Below, in pieces: positions 18,100 to 26,929 of a DNA stretch of 33,381 nucleotides (the stretch's first letter is position 1; each line of letters starts with the position of its first letter). Location: contig JAPOKX010000005.1 in the NCBI GenBank assembly GCA_029977425.1, positions 1 to 33,381 of the forward strand, in the 5' to 3' direction. The notes beneath the pieces were generated by a model that saw only the letters and a list, made by a program, of their open reading frames with translations, did not search any database and was not told the DNA's origin. A program made the translations under genes and the position numbers. The DNA is from Actinomycetota bacterium (GTDB lineage: Bacteria > Actinomycetota > Actinomycetes > S36-B12).

Positions 18100-18105
18100 A
18101 GCATA
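18100..18105 (-). promoter_or_regulatory. -10 box TATGCT, 6 nt before GTG of MFS gene (leaderless promoter)
   Basis: Minus strand reads TATGCT-GCAGCC-GTG. Confidence 0.45.
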
Positions 18106-18130
18106 GGGACAGTGAGGCCCGCGGCGATGC

Positions 18131-18202
18131 GCCCCCGGCAGGATTCGAACCTGCGACCTTCGGTACCGGAAACCGGCGCTCTATCCCCTGAGCTACGGGG
18201 GC
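18131..18202 (-). tRNA. tRNA-Arg (anticodon CCG)
   Basis: Full cloverleaf by eye on minus strand: GCCCCCG TA GCTC AGGGGATA GAGC G CCGGT TTCCGGT ACCGA AGGTC GCAGG TTCGAAT CCTGC CGGGGGC; no encoded CCA; a C-A mismatch at the top of the anticodon stem. Confidence 0.95.
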
Positions 18203-18249
18203 TGGGGAGAGACCGAGGGTAACAGTGCCGGCTTCAGCGGCAGTTGCGG

Positions 18250-18543
18250 CTAGGACGAGAACCAGCGCGGCGGCCCGGCGAGAAGCGCCGTGGCGAAGGA
18301 CCCGAGCGCAGCGCCGACGCCCATCGACGTCCCCGTGAGGACGAAGGGCGTGAACAGCCAGCCGACGACGAAGGCAATGCCGCCGAAGACGAGTGCCGTG
18401 ACGAGGGCGAAGGCGAAGCGCCCGCCGGGCTTGTCACCGCTCTTCTTCGCCACGTCCGAACCGGACTTCTTGGCGGGGGTGGCGCCGGGCTGCTGCGTCG
18501 TCTGGGAAACCTGGGCGAGCAGCTTCTCGATGTCGTCGCTCAT
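18250..18543 (-). CDS. Small membrane protein, ~97 aa, cytoplasmic N-terminus then hydrophobic segments
   Basis: FAFALVTALVFGGIAFVVGWLFTPFVLTGTSMGVGAALGSFATALL; GGAG Shine-Dalgarno before ATG. Confidence 0.6.
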   Translation of the reverse strand: MSDDIEKLLAQVSQTTQQPGATPAKKSGSDVAKKSGDKPGGRFAFALVTALVFGGIAFVVGWLFTPFVLTGTSMGVGAALGSFATALLAGPPRWFSS

Positions 18544-18571
18544 GTCTCCATCTTCACCCGGAGGTCCTGGC

Positions 18572-18631
18572 GGCGTCCACTGGGAAGGCGTCCGCTGGGA
18601 AGGGGTCCGCTAGGAAGGCGGCCACTGGGAA
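18572..18631. repeat. Tandem repeat, 4 units of 15 bp
   Basis: GGCGTCCACTGGGAA / GGCGTCCGCTGGGAA / GGGGTCCGCTAGGAA / GGCGGCCACTGGGAA, contiguous. Confidence 0.9.
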
Positions 18632-18650
18632 GCGAAGGGACCGGGGAAGC

Positions 18651-18684
18651 GATGAGGCCCGCCCCCAAGGGGGCGGGCCTCATC
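18651..18684 (-). terminator. Hairpin terminator downstream of cold-shock gene
   Basis: Perfect 16-bp inverted repeat GATGAGGCCCGCCCCC / GGGGGCGGGCCTCATC separated by AA; 33 bp past the cspA stop on minus strand. Confidence 0.75.
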
Positions 18685-18717
18685 GGCTGACAGTCGTGTC
18701 AGTTGTCGACGGTCGCC

Positions 18718-18921
18718 TCAGATGATGCGGACGTTGTCGGCCTGGGGACCCTTGGGTCCCTGGACGATGTCGAACTCGACCGTCTGGTTCTCGTCGAGGC
18801 TGCGGTAGCCGTCGGCCTGGATGGCGGTGAAGTGCACGAACACGTCGGCACCCCCGTCAGCCTGTGCGATGAAGCCGAAGCCCTTCTCGGCGTTGAACCA
18901 CTTGACAGTTCCCTGTGCCAT
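18718..18921 (-). CDS. cspA: Cold-shock protein, CspA family
   Basis: [67 protein letters not shown]1/RNP2 motifs. Confidence 0.97.
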   Translation of the reverse strand: MAQGTVKWFNAEKGFGFIAQADGGADVFVHFTAIQADGYRSLDENQTVEFDIVQGPKGPQADNVRII

Positions 18922-19187
18922 GCGGGGTAACTCCTACTGCTTAGATCCCAAGTGCGGATACGTGGTCGCCGGGCACCTCGCCCGGCGGGCTGGTGGTGCG
19001 AGCCGACGTCCCGGCCTTGGGGGTTCCCAGGGAGCCAGGGTGATCGCCGACCGGGAATCCCGGCCTCCGACCGCCCTCGAACGGTGGTTCTTGTGCAGCA
19101 CAGCCACCGCGACGGTAGCACGCGGCCTCGTGGCGAGGGGAGTGATCCTCACAGCCTGGCCAGTCTGTGGACGATTACGCTCCGGTC

Positions 19188-20846
19188 ATGACTCCCGAGG
19201 ATCTGTCCGTCGCGGTGCGCGAGTGCGTCCTGGCGCTGCAGGCCGAGGGGGCGCTCGGGGGACAGCCGCCCGCTGAAGTCGTCATCGAGAGGCCCAAGAA
19301 CCGCGACCACGGGGACTATGCGACGCCGGTGGCCCTCACGCTCGCCAAGTCGGCCGGGCGTCCGCCCCGGGAGATCGCCGCACTGGTGGCAGCGCGCCTC
19401 GACGGGGTGGCGGGGGTCGCCGAGGCGGAGGTCGCCGGGCCGGGCTTCATCAATATCCGTCTCGCTGCCGACGCCCAGGGGGCGCTGGCCGGGCAGGTCG
19501 TGGAGTCGGGCGCCGATTACGGGCGCGGCAGCCTCCTGGCCGGTCGACGCGTCAACGTCGAGTTCATCTCCGCGAACCCCACCGGGCCGCTGCACCTGGG
19601 TCACACCCGCTGGGCCGCGGTGGGCGACGCTCTCGCCCGCGTGCTCGCGGCCGCGGGCGCGGAGGTCTCGACCGAGTTCTACATCAATGACCGCGGCGTG
19701 CAGATGGACCGCTTCGGTGCCTCGGTCATGGCCGTCGCTCAGGGCCGACCCGTCCCCGAGGACGGCTACCACGGTGCCTACATCACGGACCTCGCCGCGA
19801 GCATCGTCGCCGAGCATCCGGAGTTCCTCGCCCTGCCAGAGGACGAGCAGCTCGTCGCGTTTCGCGAGGCGGCGTACACCCTGCAGCTTGCGCAGCAGCA
19901 GCAGGTGCTCGAGCTCTTCCGCACGCACTTCGACACGTGGTACTCCGAGCGCTCGCTGCACGACTCGGGTGCCGTGGAGCGTGGGATGGAACGGCTGCGC
20001 GAGCAGGGGCACGTCTTCGAGCTCGACGGAGCCACATGGCTGCGCACCACCGACTTCGGCGACGACAAGGACCGGGTGCTCATCAAGGCCGACGGCGAGA
20101 TGACGTACTTCGCGTCCGACACGGCCTATTACGTCGACAAGCGCACCCGGGGCTTCGACACGGCCATCTACCTCCTCGGCGCGGACCATCACGGCTACGT
20201 CAACCGCCTGCGTGCCGTCGCGGCCTGTGCCGGTGACGACATGGACGTGAGCGTCGAGGTGCTCATCGGCCAACTGGTCAAGATGATGCGCGACGGCGAG
20301 GAGATCAAGCTCTCGAAGCGGGCGGGCACGCTCATCACGCTCGAGGAGCTCGTCGAGGAGGTGGGCGTGGACGCGGCCCGCTACTCGCTCATCCGCTACC
20401 CGGTCGACTCGCCACTCACCCTGGATCTCGACCTGCTGGTGCAGAGGACGAATGACAACCCGGTCTTCTACGTGCAGTACGCCCATGCACGCATCGCATC
20501 GGTCCTGCGGAACGCCGCCGAGTCCGGCATCGACTGGCGGACGGCCGGTTACGACCCCGCTCTGCTGGTGCATGAGAGAGAGGGGGAGTTGCTCCGGGCG
20601 CTCGCGGAGTTCCCCGCAGTCGTCGCCTCAGCCGCCGAACTCCGCGAGCCGCATCGCGTGCCCCGCTACCTCGAGTCTCTTGCGACGGCCTACCACCGCT
20701 TCTACGACGCCTGCCGCGTGCTCCCACGCGGCGACGAGCCGACGGAACCGATCCATCTCGCCCGCCTCTGGCTGTGCGCCGCGACCCGCCAGGTGCTCGC
20801 CAACGGCCTCACGATGTGCGGAGTCACGGCACCGGATCGGATGTAG
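19188..20846 (+). CDS. argS: Arginyl-tRNA synthetase
   Basis: NPTGPLHLGHTRWA (HIGH motif); IKLSKRAGT (KMSKS-like); C-terminal DALR-like domain; TACGCT -10 box 6 nt before ATG 19188 supports this start. Confidence 0.95.
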   Translation: MTPEDLSVAVRECVLALQAEGALGGQPPAEVVIERPKNRDHGDYATPVALTLAKSAGRPPREIAALVAARLDGVAGVAEAEVAGPGFINIRLAADAQGALAGQVVESGADYGRGSLLAGRRVNVEFISANPTGPLHLGHTRWAAVGDALARVLAAAGAEVSTEFYINDRGVQMDRFGASVMAVAQGRPVPEDGYHGAYITDLAASIVAEHPEFLALPEDEQLVAFREAAYTLQLAQQQQVLELFRTHFDTWYSERSLHDSGAVERGMERLREQGHVFELDGATWLRTTDFGDDKDRVLIKADGEMTYFASDTAYYVDKRTRGFDTAIYLLGADHHGYVNRLRAVAACAGDDMDVSVEVLIGQLVKMMRDGEEIKLSKRAGTLITLEELVEEVGVDAARYSLIRYPVDSPLTLDLDLLVQRTNDNPVFYVQYAHARIASVLRNAAESGIDWRTAGYDPALLVHEREGELLRALAEFPAVVASAAELREPHRVPRYLESLATAYHRFYDACRVLPRGDEPTEPIHLARLWLCAATRQVLANGLTMCGVTAPDRM

Positions 20847-21831
20847 GCGCCTCCGGCTCTGCGGTCCGTCTCCTCAGGACGAGCAGGAGCCCGCTGAGCG
20901 CGAGCAGGACGACCCCCGCCACCAGGAGAGCCGCCACCCAGCCGAGGGCCTGGCCGGCCATGCCCATCGATGCCATGACGGCGGCCAGGACACCGCCTAC
21001 CGCCCAGGCGCCACTCGCGCCGCGGGCAAAGAGGGTGAGGGCGACGGCGGCAAAGCCGAGGAGGAGCGCTCGGCTCACCCACACGGCCACGGTCTGGGCA
21101 TCCGTGACCTCGGGTGTCGCTGCCAGGTCGGTGACGGCGGCCGGACCCAGCATGAGGAGGAGCCACGCGACGCCGAGCGCCTCCGACAGCGTCGGGACGG
21201 CGAGCAGCCGGGGAGCGACTGCCAGCCACAGGGCACCGAGCACCGCAGCGATGACGGGCACCCACCACTCCGGCTGGTCCTCGGCTACCACGATCGCGGA
21301 GGCCAGGGCCGTCCATGCCGCGGTGCCACCCACGACGAGCGTGGACACGACACCGGGAGTCGACCAGGCTCCGGCGATGGCGGCGGCCAGCGCGACCGCG
21401 CCGGGGAGGATGAGCCACGGGGTGACCTGAGCGAAGAGTCCCCGTGAGTCGAGGGTGACGGCGACGAACGCACCCGTCAGCGGCGCAGCGAAGGCAAAGA
21501 GGACTGCCACCAATCGCCGACGATTCGCGTGATCCTCCCGGGCAAGGCCGGAGCGCCCTCCGGCGAGAGTCAGGATGATGAGTCCGGCGGCGTACAGAAG
21601 CCCGACTGACGTCCCGACGATGCTGAGACGGACAACGGTGCTCCAGTCCTCCCAGGACTGGGCCACGAAGTTGAGGGCCGCACTCGCGACCAGTGCGGCA
21701 CCGACATACCCGGCGATCTCGGGCAACGGTCCCTGCTGCCACGGGCGGTGGCCTGTTCCGGGCTCATCCGCGCGTTGCCGTGCCCCCACCTCCCGGGACT
21801 CCGTGGTTCCTGTCGACTCCGTGGTTGCCAT
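20824..21831 (-). CDS. Polytopic membrane protein, DUF2157-like
   Basis: Many hydrophobic helices; N-terminal LPEIAGYVGAALVASAALNFVAQSWEDWSTVVRLSIVG; GGGAGGT Shine-Dalgarno before ATG. Confidence 0.55.
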   Translation of the reverse strand: MATTESTGTTESREVGARQRADEPGTGHRPWQQGPLPEIAGYVGAALVASAALNFVAQSWEDWSTVVRLSIVGTSVGLLYAAGLIILTLAGGRSGLAREDHANRRRLVAVLFAFAAPLTGAFVAVTLDSRGLFAQVTPWLILPGAVALAAAIAGAWSTPGVVSTLVVGGTAAWTALASAIVVAEDQPEWWVPVIAAVLGALWLAVAPRLLAVPTLSEALGVAWLLLMLGPAAVTDLAATPEVTDAQTVAVWVSRALLLGFAAVALTLFARGASGAWAVGGVLAAVMASMGMAGQALGWVAALLVAGVVLLALSGLLLVLRRRTAEPEAPTSDPVP

Positions 21832-21955
21832 TGCGCACCTCCCTGCGGTCGCGCGAGTCATCACGCTCGCTTCCAGGGTTGACCTCGTTGAGCCGTGGGC
21901 CAAGGGCTGAAGCTCCCCTGCGCAGCCATTGCTCGGTCAGCGTTCGCGGACTGAC

Positions 21956-21961
21956 TAGCCT
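21956..21961 (+). promoter_or_regulatory. -10 box TAGCCT, 6 nt before ATG of lysA (leaderless promoter)
   Basis: TAGCCT-TGCGCC-ATG. Confidence 0.45.
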
Positions 21962-21967
21962 TGCGCC

Positions 21968-23383
21968 ATGCGCGCGCATCCCGCTGGCCCACGGCACGGA
22001 GAGGTCCTCTCCACGCCATCGGCACCGGCGGCGCCCTCAGGCGATCCGGGAGCGCTCGATCCCGCGGTCTGGCCGCGTACGGCGCGCCGCGGCTCGGAAG
22101 GCGCGCTGGTCATTGGCGACTGCGATGTCCGCGACCTGGTCGCCGACTTCGGCTCCCCGCTCTTCATCCTCGACGAAGCCGACTTTCGGTCGCGCGCAGC
22201 GTCGTTTCGGACGGCCTACGCGGCAGGGACAGCATCCGCGACCGTCTACTACGCCGCCAAGGCATTCCTCGCCACCGCGATCGCGCGCTGGGTGGAGGAG
22301 GAGGGCCTCGGCCTCGATGTCGCCTCGGGGGGCGAACTCGCCGTCGCCCTGGCGGCTGACTTCCCGGCTGACCGGATGATCCTCCACGGCAACAACAAGT
22401 CCGTGGCGGAGATCGAGCGCGCGCTCGAAGTAGGGGTTGGCCTCATCGTGATCGACTCGATGACAGAGATCGGTCGAGTGGCCGAGGCGGCCCAGAGGCG
22501 TGGCGTGGTCGCACGGGTTCTCGTCCGCGTCACCGTGGGCGTCGAAGCGCACACCCACGAGTTCATCGCCACGGCGCACGAGGACCAGAAGTTCGGCCTG
22601 TCCTTGGCCGAGGGCGAGGCGGCCGCAGCGGTGCGGGCGGTCGTAGCCGCTCCCTCGTTGCGATTCGTCGGCCTGCACTCGCACATCGGGTCGCAGATCT
22701 TCGACGCCTCGGGGTTCGAGATTGCCGCAGGGCGCATCGTGGACCTCGTCACCGACTTGGCAGACGCCGGGATCCCCGTCGACATGATCGACCTGGGTGG
22801 CGGCATGGGCATCAGCTACACGCAGGCGGATGATCCGCCCACGGTCGAGGACATGGCATCGGCCATCGACCGCATCGTGGTGAAGTCATGCGAGCGTGCG
22901 GGCATCGCGATCCCGGAACTGGCCTTCGAGCCCGGGCGGGCGATCGTGGGTCCCGCGGGGGTCACCGCGTACGAGGTCGGCACGGTCAAGCCCGTCACCC
23001 TCGATCAGGGAATGGTCCGCACGTACGTATCGGTCGACGGGGGGATGAGCGACAACATTCGCACCGCTCTCTACGACGCCGACTACACGGTCGTCCTGGC
23101 GTCGCGCGTGTCCACTGCACCCCCCATGCTGTGCCGCGTCGTCGGCAAGCACTGCGAGAGCGGCGATGTCGTGGTGCGCGATGCCTGGCTCCCCTCCGAC
23201 CTGGCCCCCGGAGATCTCCTTGCGGTGGCGGCGACCGGGGCGTACTGCCGCTCGATGGCATCGCAGTACAACTACCTGCCGCGGCCTGCGGTGGTCGCCG
23301 TGGGGCAGGGGCAGGCCCGCGTGGTGCTCCGGCGTGAGACGGAGCAGGACCTCCTCGCCCTCGATCCGGGCGCCGCGGTCTGA
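21968..23383 (+). CDS. lysA: Diaminopimelate decarboxylase
   Basis: YYAAKAFLA (PLP lysine); [21 protein letters not shown]; gene order with hom-thrC-thrB. Confidence 0.95.
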   Translation: MRAHPAGPRHGEVLSTPSAPAAPSGDPGALDPAVWPRTARRGSEGALVIGDCDVRDLVADFGSPLFILDEADFRSRAASFRTAYAAGTASATVYYAAKAFLATAIARWVEEEGLGLDVASGGELAVALAADFPADRMILHGNNKSVAEIERALEVGVGLIVIDSMTEIGRVAEAAQRRGVVARVLVRVTVGVEAHTHEFIATAHEDQKFGLSLAEGEAAAAVRAVVAAPSLRFVGLHSHIGSQIFDASGFEIAAGRIVDLVTDLADAGIPVDMIDLGGGMGISYTQADDPPTVEDMASAIDRIVVKSCERAGIAIPELAFEPGRAIVGPAGVTAYEVGTVKPVTLDQGMVRTYVSVDGGMSDNIRTALYDADYTVVLASRVSTAPPMLCRVVGKHCESGDVVVRDAWLPSDLAPGDLLAVAATGAYCRSMASQYNYLPRPAVVAVGQGQARVVLRRETEQDLLALDPGAAV

Positions 23384-23434
23384 GGAGCGCTGCAGTCTGA
23401 GAGGCTAGGCCTCCCACCGAGTACGAGGAGCCAG

Positions 23435-24727
23435 ATGTCCGCGCCGATCACCGTCGCCCTGCTGGGCGGGGGCACCGTCGGATCCCAGGTCGCCCGACTC
23501 ATCCTCGAGCAGTCCGACGACCTGGCCGCGCGCATCGGCGCACCCCTGGAGTTGGCGGGCGTGGCCGTGCGCGATGCCTCGCGGGCCCGGGAGGGAGTGC
23601 CCTCCGCGCTCCTCACCGACGACGCCACCGCGCTCGTCGCCCGAGGCAGCGACATCGTCGTCGAGGTCATGGGTGGAATCGAGCCCGCGCGGACCCTCAT
23701 CCTCCAGGCCATGGCCGCGGGCTCTTCGGTCGTCACCGCCAACAAGGCGCTTCTCGCGGCCGACGGGGCGGCGCTCTACGCAGCCGCCGCGGCCAATGGC
23801 GTCGACCTCTACTTCGAGGCCTCTGTCGCTGGTGCGATCCCTTTGCTGCGACCGCTGCGCGAATCACTCGCCGGCGACCGCGTCGTCAAGGTGCTCGGCA
23901 TCGTCAACGGCACGACCAACTTCATCCTCAGCAAGATGGACGAGGAGGGTGCCGACTACGCCGACGTGCTCGCCGAGGCGCAGCGACTCGGTTATGCCGA
24001 GGCCGATCCCACCGCGGACGTCGGTGGCCTGGACGCGGCCGCCAAGGCGGCGATCCTCGCCGAGCTCGCCTTCCATACGCGCGTCACCTTCGACGACGTC
24101 TCCTGCGAGGGCATCACCGGGGTGACGGCCGCTGATGTCGCTGCTGCGCGGGACATGGGATTCGTCATCAAGCTCCTCGCGGTGGCGGAGCGCACCGAGG
24201 ACGGCCGCGGGGTCATCGTCCGCGTCCATCCGACGATGGTGCCCCGCAGCCACCCCCTCGCCAGCGTCCGCGACGCCTTCAACGCTGTCTTCATCGAGGC
24301 TGAGAGCGCCGGGGAGATGATGTTCTACGGCCGTGGCGCGGGCGGTGCGCCCACAGCGAGCGCTGTCCTCGGCGACGTCGTCGCCGTTGCGCGCAACCTC
24401 CGCTCCGGCGGCCACGGTCCTCGCGAGTCGACGTACGCCGACCTCGAGATCCGCGGCATCGACCAGGCGCGCACGCGCTACTACGTCAATCTCGACGTGG
24501 CCGATCGCCCGGGCGTGCTGGCAACTGTCGCTCGGGCTTTCTCGGACAACGGTGTGAGCATCCAGGTCGTGCGGCAGGAAGGCCATGGCGACGACGCAGG
24601 ACTGATCGTGCGCACGCACCTCGCCCAGGACGGAGACCTGAGCAGGACCATCGAGGCCCTCCGCAGCCTCGACGTCGTCAAGCAGGTCGTGGGCGTCATG
24701 CGCGTCGAAGGGGAGGCGGGGTCATGA
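23435..24727 (+). CDS. hom: Homoserine dehydrogenase with C-terminal ACT domain
   Basis: [64 protein letters not shown] (ACT). Confidence 0.95.
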   Translation: MSAPITVALLGGGTVGSQVARLILEQSDDLAARIGAPLELAGVAVRDASRAREGVPSALLTDDATALVARGSDIVVEVMGGIEPARTLILQAMAAGSSVVTANKALLAADGAALYAAAAANGVDLYFEASVAGAIPLLRPLRESLAGDRVVKVLGIVNGTTNFILSKMDEEGADYADVLAEAQRLGYAEADPTADVGGLDAAAKAAILAELAFHTRVTFDDVSCEGITGVTAADVAAARDMGFVIKLLAVAERTEDGRGVIVRVHPTMVPRSHPLASVRDAFNAVFIEAESAGEMMFYGRGAGGAPTASAVLGDVVAVARNLRSGGHGPRESTYADLEIRGIDQARTRYYVNLDVADRPGVLATVARAFSDNGVSIQVVRQEGHGDDAGLIVRTHLAQDGDLSRTIEALRSLDVVKQVVGVMRVEGEAGS

Positions 24728-25794
24728 CGTCGGGTGCCCCCCAGTGGCGCGGCCTCATCGAGGAGTACCGCGCGTGGCTTCCGGTCGACGCGGACACCCC
24801 GGTCGTCACACTGCGCGAGGGTGGCACCCCGCTCGTCTACGCCTGCACCCTGAGCGAGATGACCGGCAGCCAGGTCTGGCTCAAGTACGACGGCGCCAAT
24901 CCCACGGGCTCCTTCAAGGACCGCGGCATGACGATGGCCATTAGCGACGCGGCCGAACGCGGCGCCAAGGCCGTCATCTGCGCCTCGACGGGCAACACCT
25001 CTGCCAGTGCTGCCGCCTACGCCGTCAAGGCGGGCATGGTGTGCGCAGTCCTCGTGCCCCAGGGCAAGATCGCCATGGGCAAGTTGGCCCAGGCGATCAT
25101 TCACGGCGCGACCCTGCTGCAGGTCGAGGGCAACTTCGACGACTGCCTGACGCTTGCACGAGGCCTCGCCGACGACTACCCCGTGTCGCTGGTGAATAGC
25201 GTCAATCCGGACCGCATCGAGGGTCAGAAGACCGCGAGCTTCGAGATCATCGACATGCTCGGCGATGCCCCCGACATCCACTGCCTGCCAGTCGGCAACG
25301 CGGGAAACATCACGGCCTACTGGAAGGGCTACCGCGAGTACGCCGACGCGGGGCACTCCACCCACCTGCCGCGCATGTGGGGCTTCCAGGCCGCGGGCTC
25401 CGCGCCCATCGTCCAGGGCGCCCCGGTGGCCAAGCCGGAGACCATTGCCACGGCCATCCGCATCGGCAATCCGGCGTCTTGGGAGCAGGCCGTGGCGGCG
25501 CGCGAAGAGTCGGGCGGGTTGATCGACTCGGTCACCGACGAGCAGATCCTCGCGGCGTACCGTCTCCTTGCCTCGAAGGAGGGGCTCTTCTGCGAGCCGG
25601 CGAGCGCGGCGAGCGTCGCTGGGTTGCTGCAGGCACACGAGCGCGGGCAGCTCGATCCCGGCCAGACGATCGTGTGCACTCTCACGGGCAACGGACTCAA
25701 GGACCCGCAGTGGGCGCTCGAAGCCGCACCGGATCCGATCGTGGTCCCCGTCGATGCGGCAGTGGCTGCTGTCGCGCTGGGACTACGGGGATAG
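24724..25794 (+). CDS. thrC: Threonine synthase
   Basis: [15 protein letters not shown] (PLP lysine); [19 protein letters not shown] overlap with hom. Confidence 0.95.
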   Translation: MTSGAPQWRGLIEEYRAWLPVDADTPVVTLREGGTPLVYACTLSEMTGSQVWLKYDGANPTGSFKDRGMTMAISDAAERGAKAVICASTGNTSASAAAYAVKAGMVCAVLVPQGKIAMGKLAQAIIHGATLLQVEGNFDDCLTLARGLADDYPVSLVNSVNPDRIEGQKTASFEIIDMLGDAPDIHCLPVGNAGNITAYWKGYREYADAGHSTHLPRMWGFQAAGSAPIVQGAPVAKPETIATAIRIGNPASWEQAVAAREESGGLIDSVTDEQILAAYRLLASKEGLFCEPASAASVAGLLQAHERGQLDPGQTIVCTLTGNGLKDPQWALEAAPDPIVVPVDAAVAAVALGLRG

Positions 25795-25797
25795 GCG

Positions 25798-26721
25798 ATG
25801 GGCTTCCGCTCCGTCGGCGTCGAGGTCATCGTGCCCGCGACGAGTGCCAACCTCGGCCCGGGTTTCGACTCGCTGGGACTCGCGCTCGCTCTGCATGACC
25901 ACCTCGTCGCGATGGTCACGGAGGACCCCGGCGTGCTCGTCACCGTGGAGGGGGAGGGTGCCGGCTCGCTTCCCGCGGACGACCGCCACCTCGTGGCGCG
26001 CGCCATGGCCGCGGCCTGGGAGGCCATGGGCGTGACCGCCCCCGGGATCGTCCTGCGCTGTCGCAATGCCATCCCTCAGGGGCGCGGCCTGGGGTCATCG
26101 GCTGCGGCCATCGTGGCCGGGATCCTGCTCGCCAGGGGATTGGTGGAGGAGGGTGAGTCCCTCCTGCCCGACGACGAGGTCCTCGGCCTCGCCACGCGCA
26201 TGGAAGGGCATCCTGACAACGTCGCCGCCGCACTCCTCGGTGGGTTCACGACGGCCTGGGTGGACTCGATCGACGACACGCATGCGAGCGCGGTCACGCG
26301 TGCCACGCACCCGTCGATCGTTCCCGTGATCTTCATCCCGCAGCAGTCGATGCCGACCAAGGAAGCGCGCACGCTGCTCGACGACACGGTGTCGCGCGCG
26401 GATGCCGTGTTCAACGTGGGGCGCACGGCACTCCTTGCGCACGCCGTCGTCTCCGATCCAGCGCTCCTCTTCCCCGCCACGGAGGATCGACTTCATCAGG
26501 ATGCGCGTTCCCACGCGTACCCGCAGTCGCACGCACTCGTGATGTCGCTACGCGAAGGCGGCCTGCCGGCTGTCGTCTCAGGTGCGGGACCGACGGTGCT
26601 GGCGTTCACTGTCGACGAGCGCGAGCGCGCAGCAGCGATGGCTGCAGCGCCGGAAGGCTGGCGACCGCTTGCCGTGCCCGTCGAAGGCGACGGGGCCCGG
26701 GTCCACATCCGGGGGTCGTGA
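25798..26721 (+). CDS. thrB: Homoserine kinase (GHMP family)
   Basis: VPATSANLGPGFDSLGLAL; IPQGRGLGSSAAAIVAG; GAGPTVLAF. Confidence 0.95.
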   Translation: MGFRSVGVEVIVPATSANLGPGFDSLGLALALHDHLVAMVTEDPGVLVTVEGEGAGSLPADDRHLVARAMAAAWEAMGVTAPGIVLRCRNAIPQGRGLGSSAAAIVAGILLARGLVEEGESLLPDDEVLGLATRMEGHPDNVAAALLGGFTTAWVDSIDDTHASAVTRATHPSIVPVIFIPQQSMPTKEARTLLDDTVSRADAVFNVGRTALLAHAVVSDPALLFPATEDRLHQDARSHAYPQSHALVMSLREGGLPAVVSGAGPTVLAFTVDERERAAAMAAAPEGWRPLAVPVEGDGARVHIRGS

Positions 26722-26744
26722 CGCGGCCCTTCCGGGGCAGGTGC

Positions 26745-26925
26745 TAGCCTCGAGGAGTCCGTTCAGGGACGTATCCACCTCCTCCCTTTGATCTCTACTC
26801 CTTGATGTAGGGAAGCTGGTCTAGGGAATGCCCCTTCAGGCATTGCGGACACAGCGCGGCCCGGCCTTCGCCTGGCGCGCACACCCCGATTCCACCCCGG
26901 TGTCGGGCATGACGAAGGAACCCAC
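26745..26925 (+). promoter_or_regulatory. Putative rho promoter and 5' leader
   Basis: -10-like TAGCCT at 26745-26750, about 170-nt noncoding leader before the rho GTG; hairpin AATGCC-CCTTCA-GGCATT (26827-26844). Confidence 0.5.
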
Positions 26926-26929
26926 GTGA
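26828..26929 (+). CDS. Candidate 33-aa upstream ORF (leader peptide) overlapping the rho start codon
   Basis: ATG 26828 to TGA 26927-26929: [33 protein letters not shown]; stop overlaps the rho GTG (GTGA); in-frame TAG at 26822 precludes a longer version; below the size cutoff of the ORF track. Confidence 0.4.
   Translation: MPLQALRTQRGPAFAWRAHPDSTPVSGMTKEPT

Noticed and set aside
16744-18222. 492-aa plus-strand ORF antisense to the MFS gene
   Set aside because: Highly charged D/E/R/H-rich sequence typical of antisense frames; it also runs through the tRNA.
18572-18631. Tandem repeat considered as a CRISPR array
   Set aside because: Units are contiguous 15-mers without spacers, and no cas genes are present.
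18244-18690. 148-aa plus-strand ORF with RRPLGRRPLGRGPLG repeats
   Set aside because: The apparent peptide repeat is just the translated 15-bp tandem DNA repeat and the terminator; the minus-strand small membrane protein has a better start signal.
19149-20573. 474-aa minus-strand ORF antisense to argS
   Set aside because: Shadow ORF over a well-supported argS; no domain motifs.
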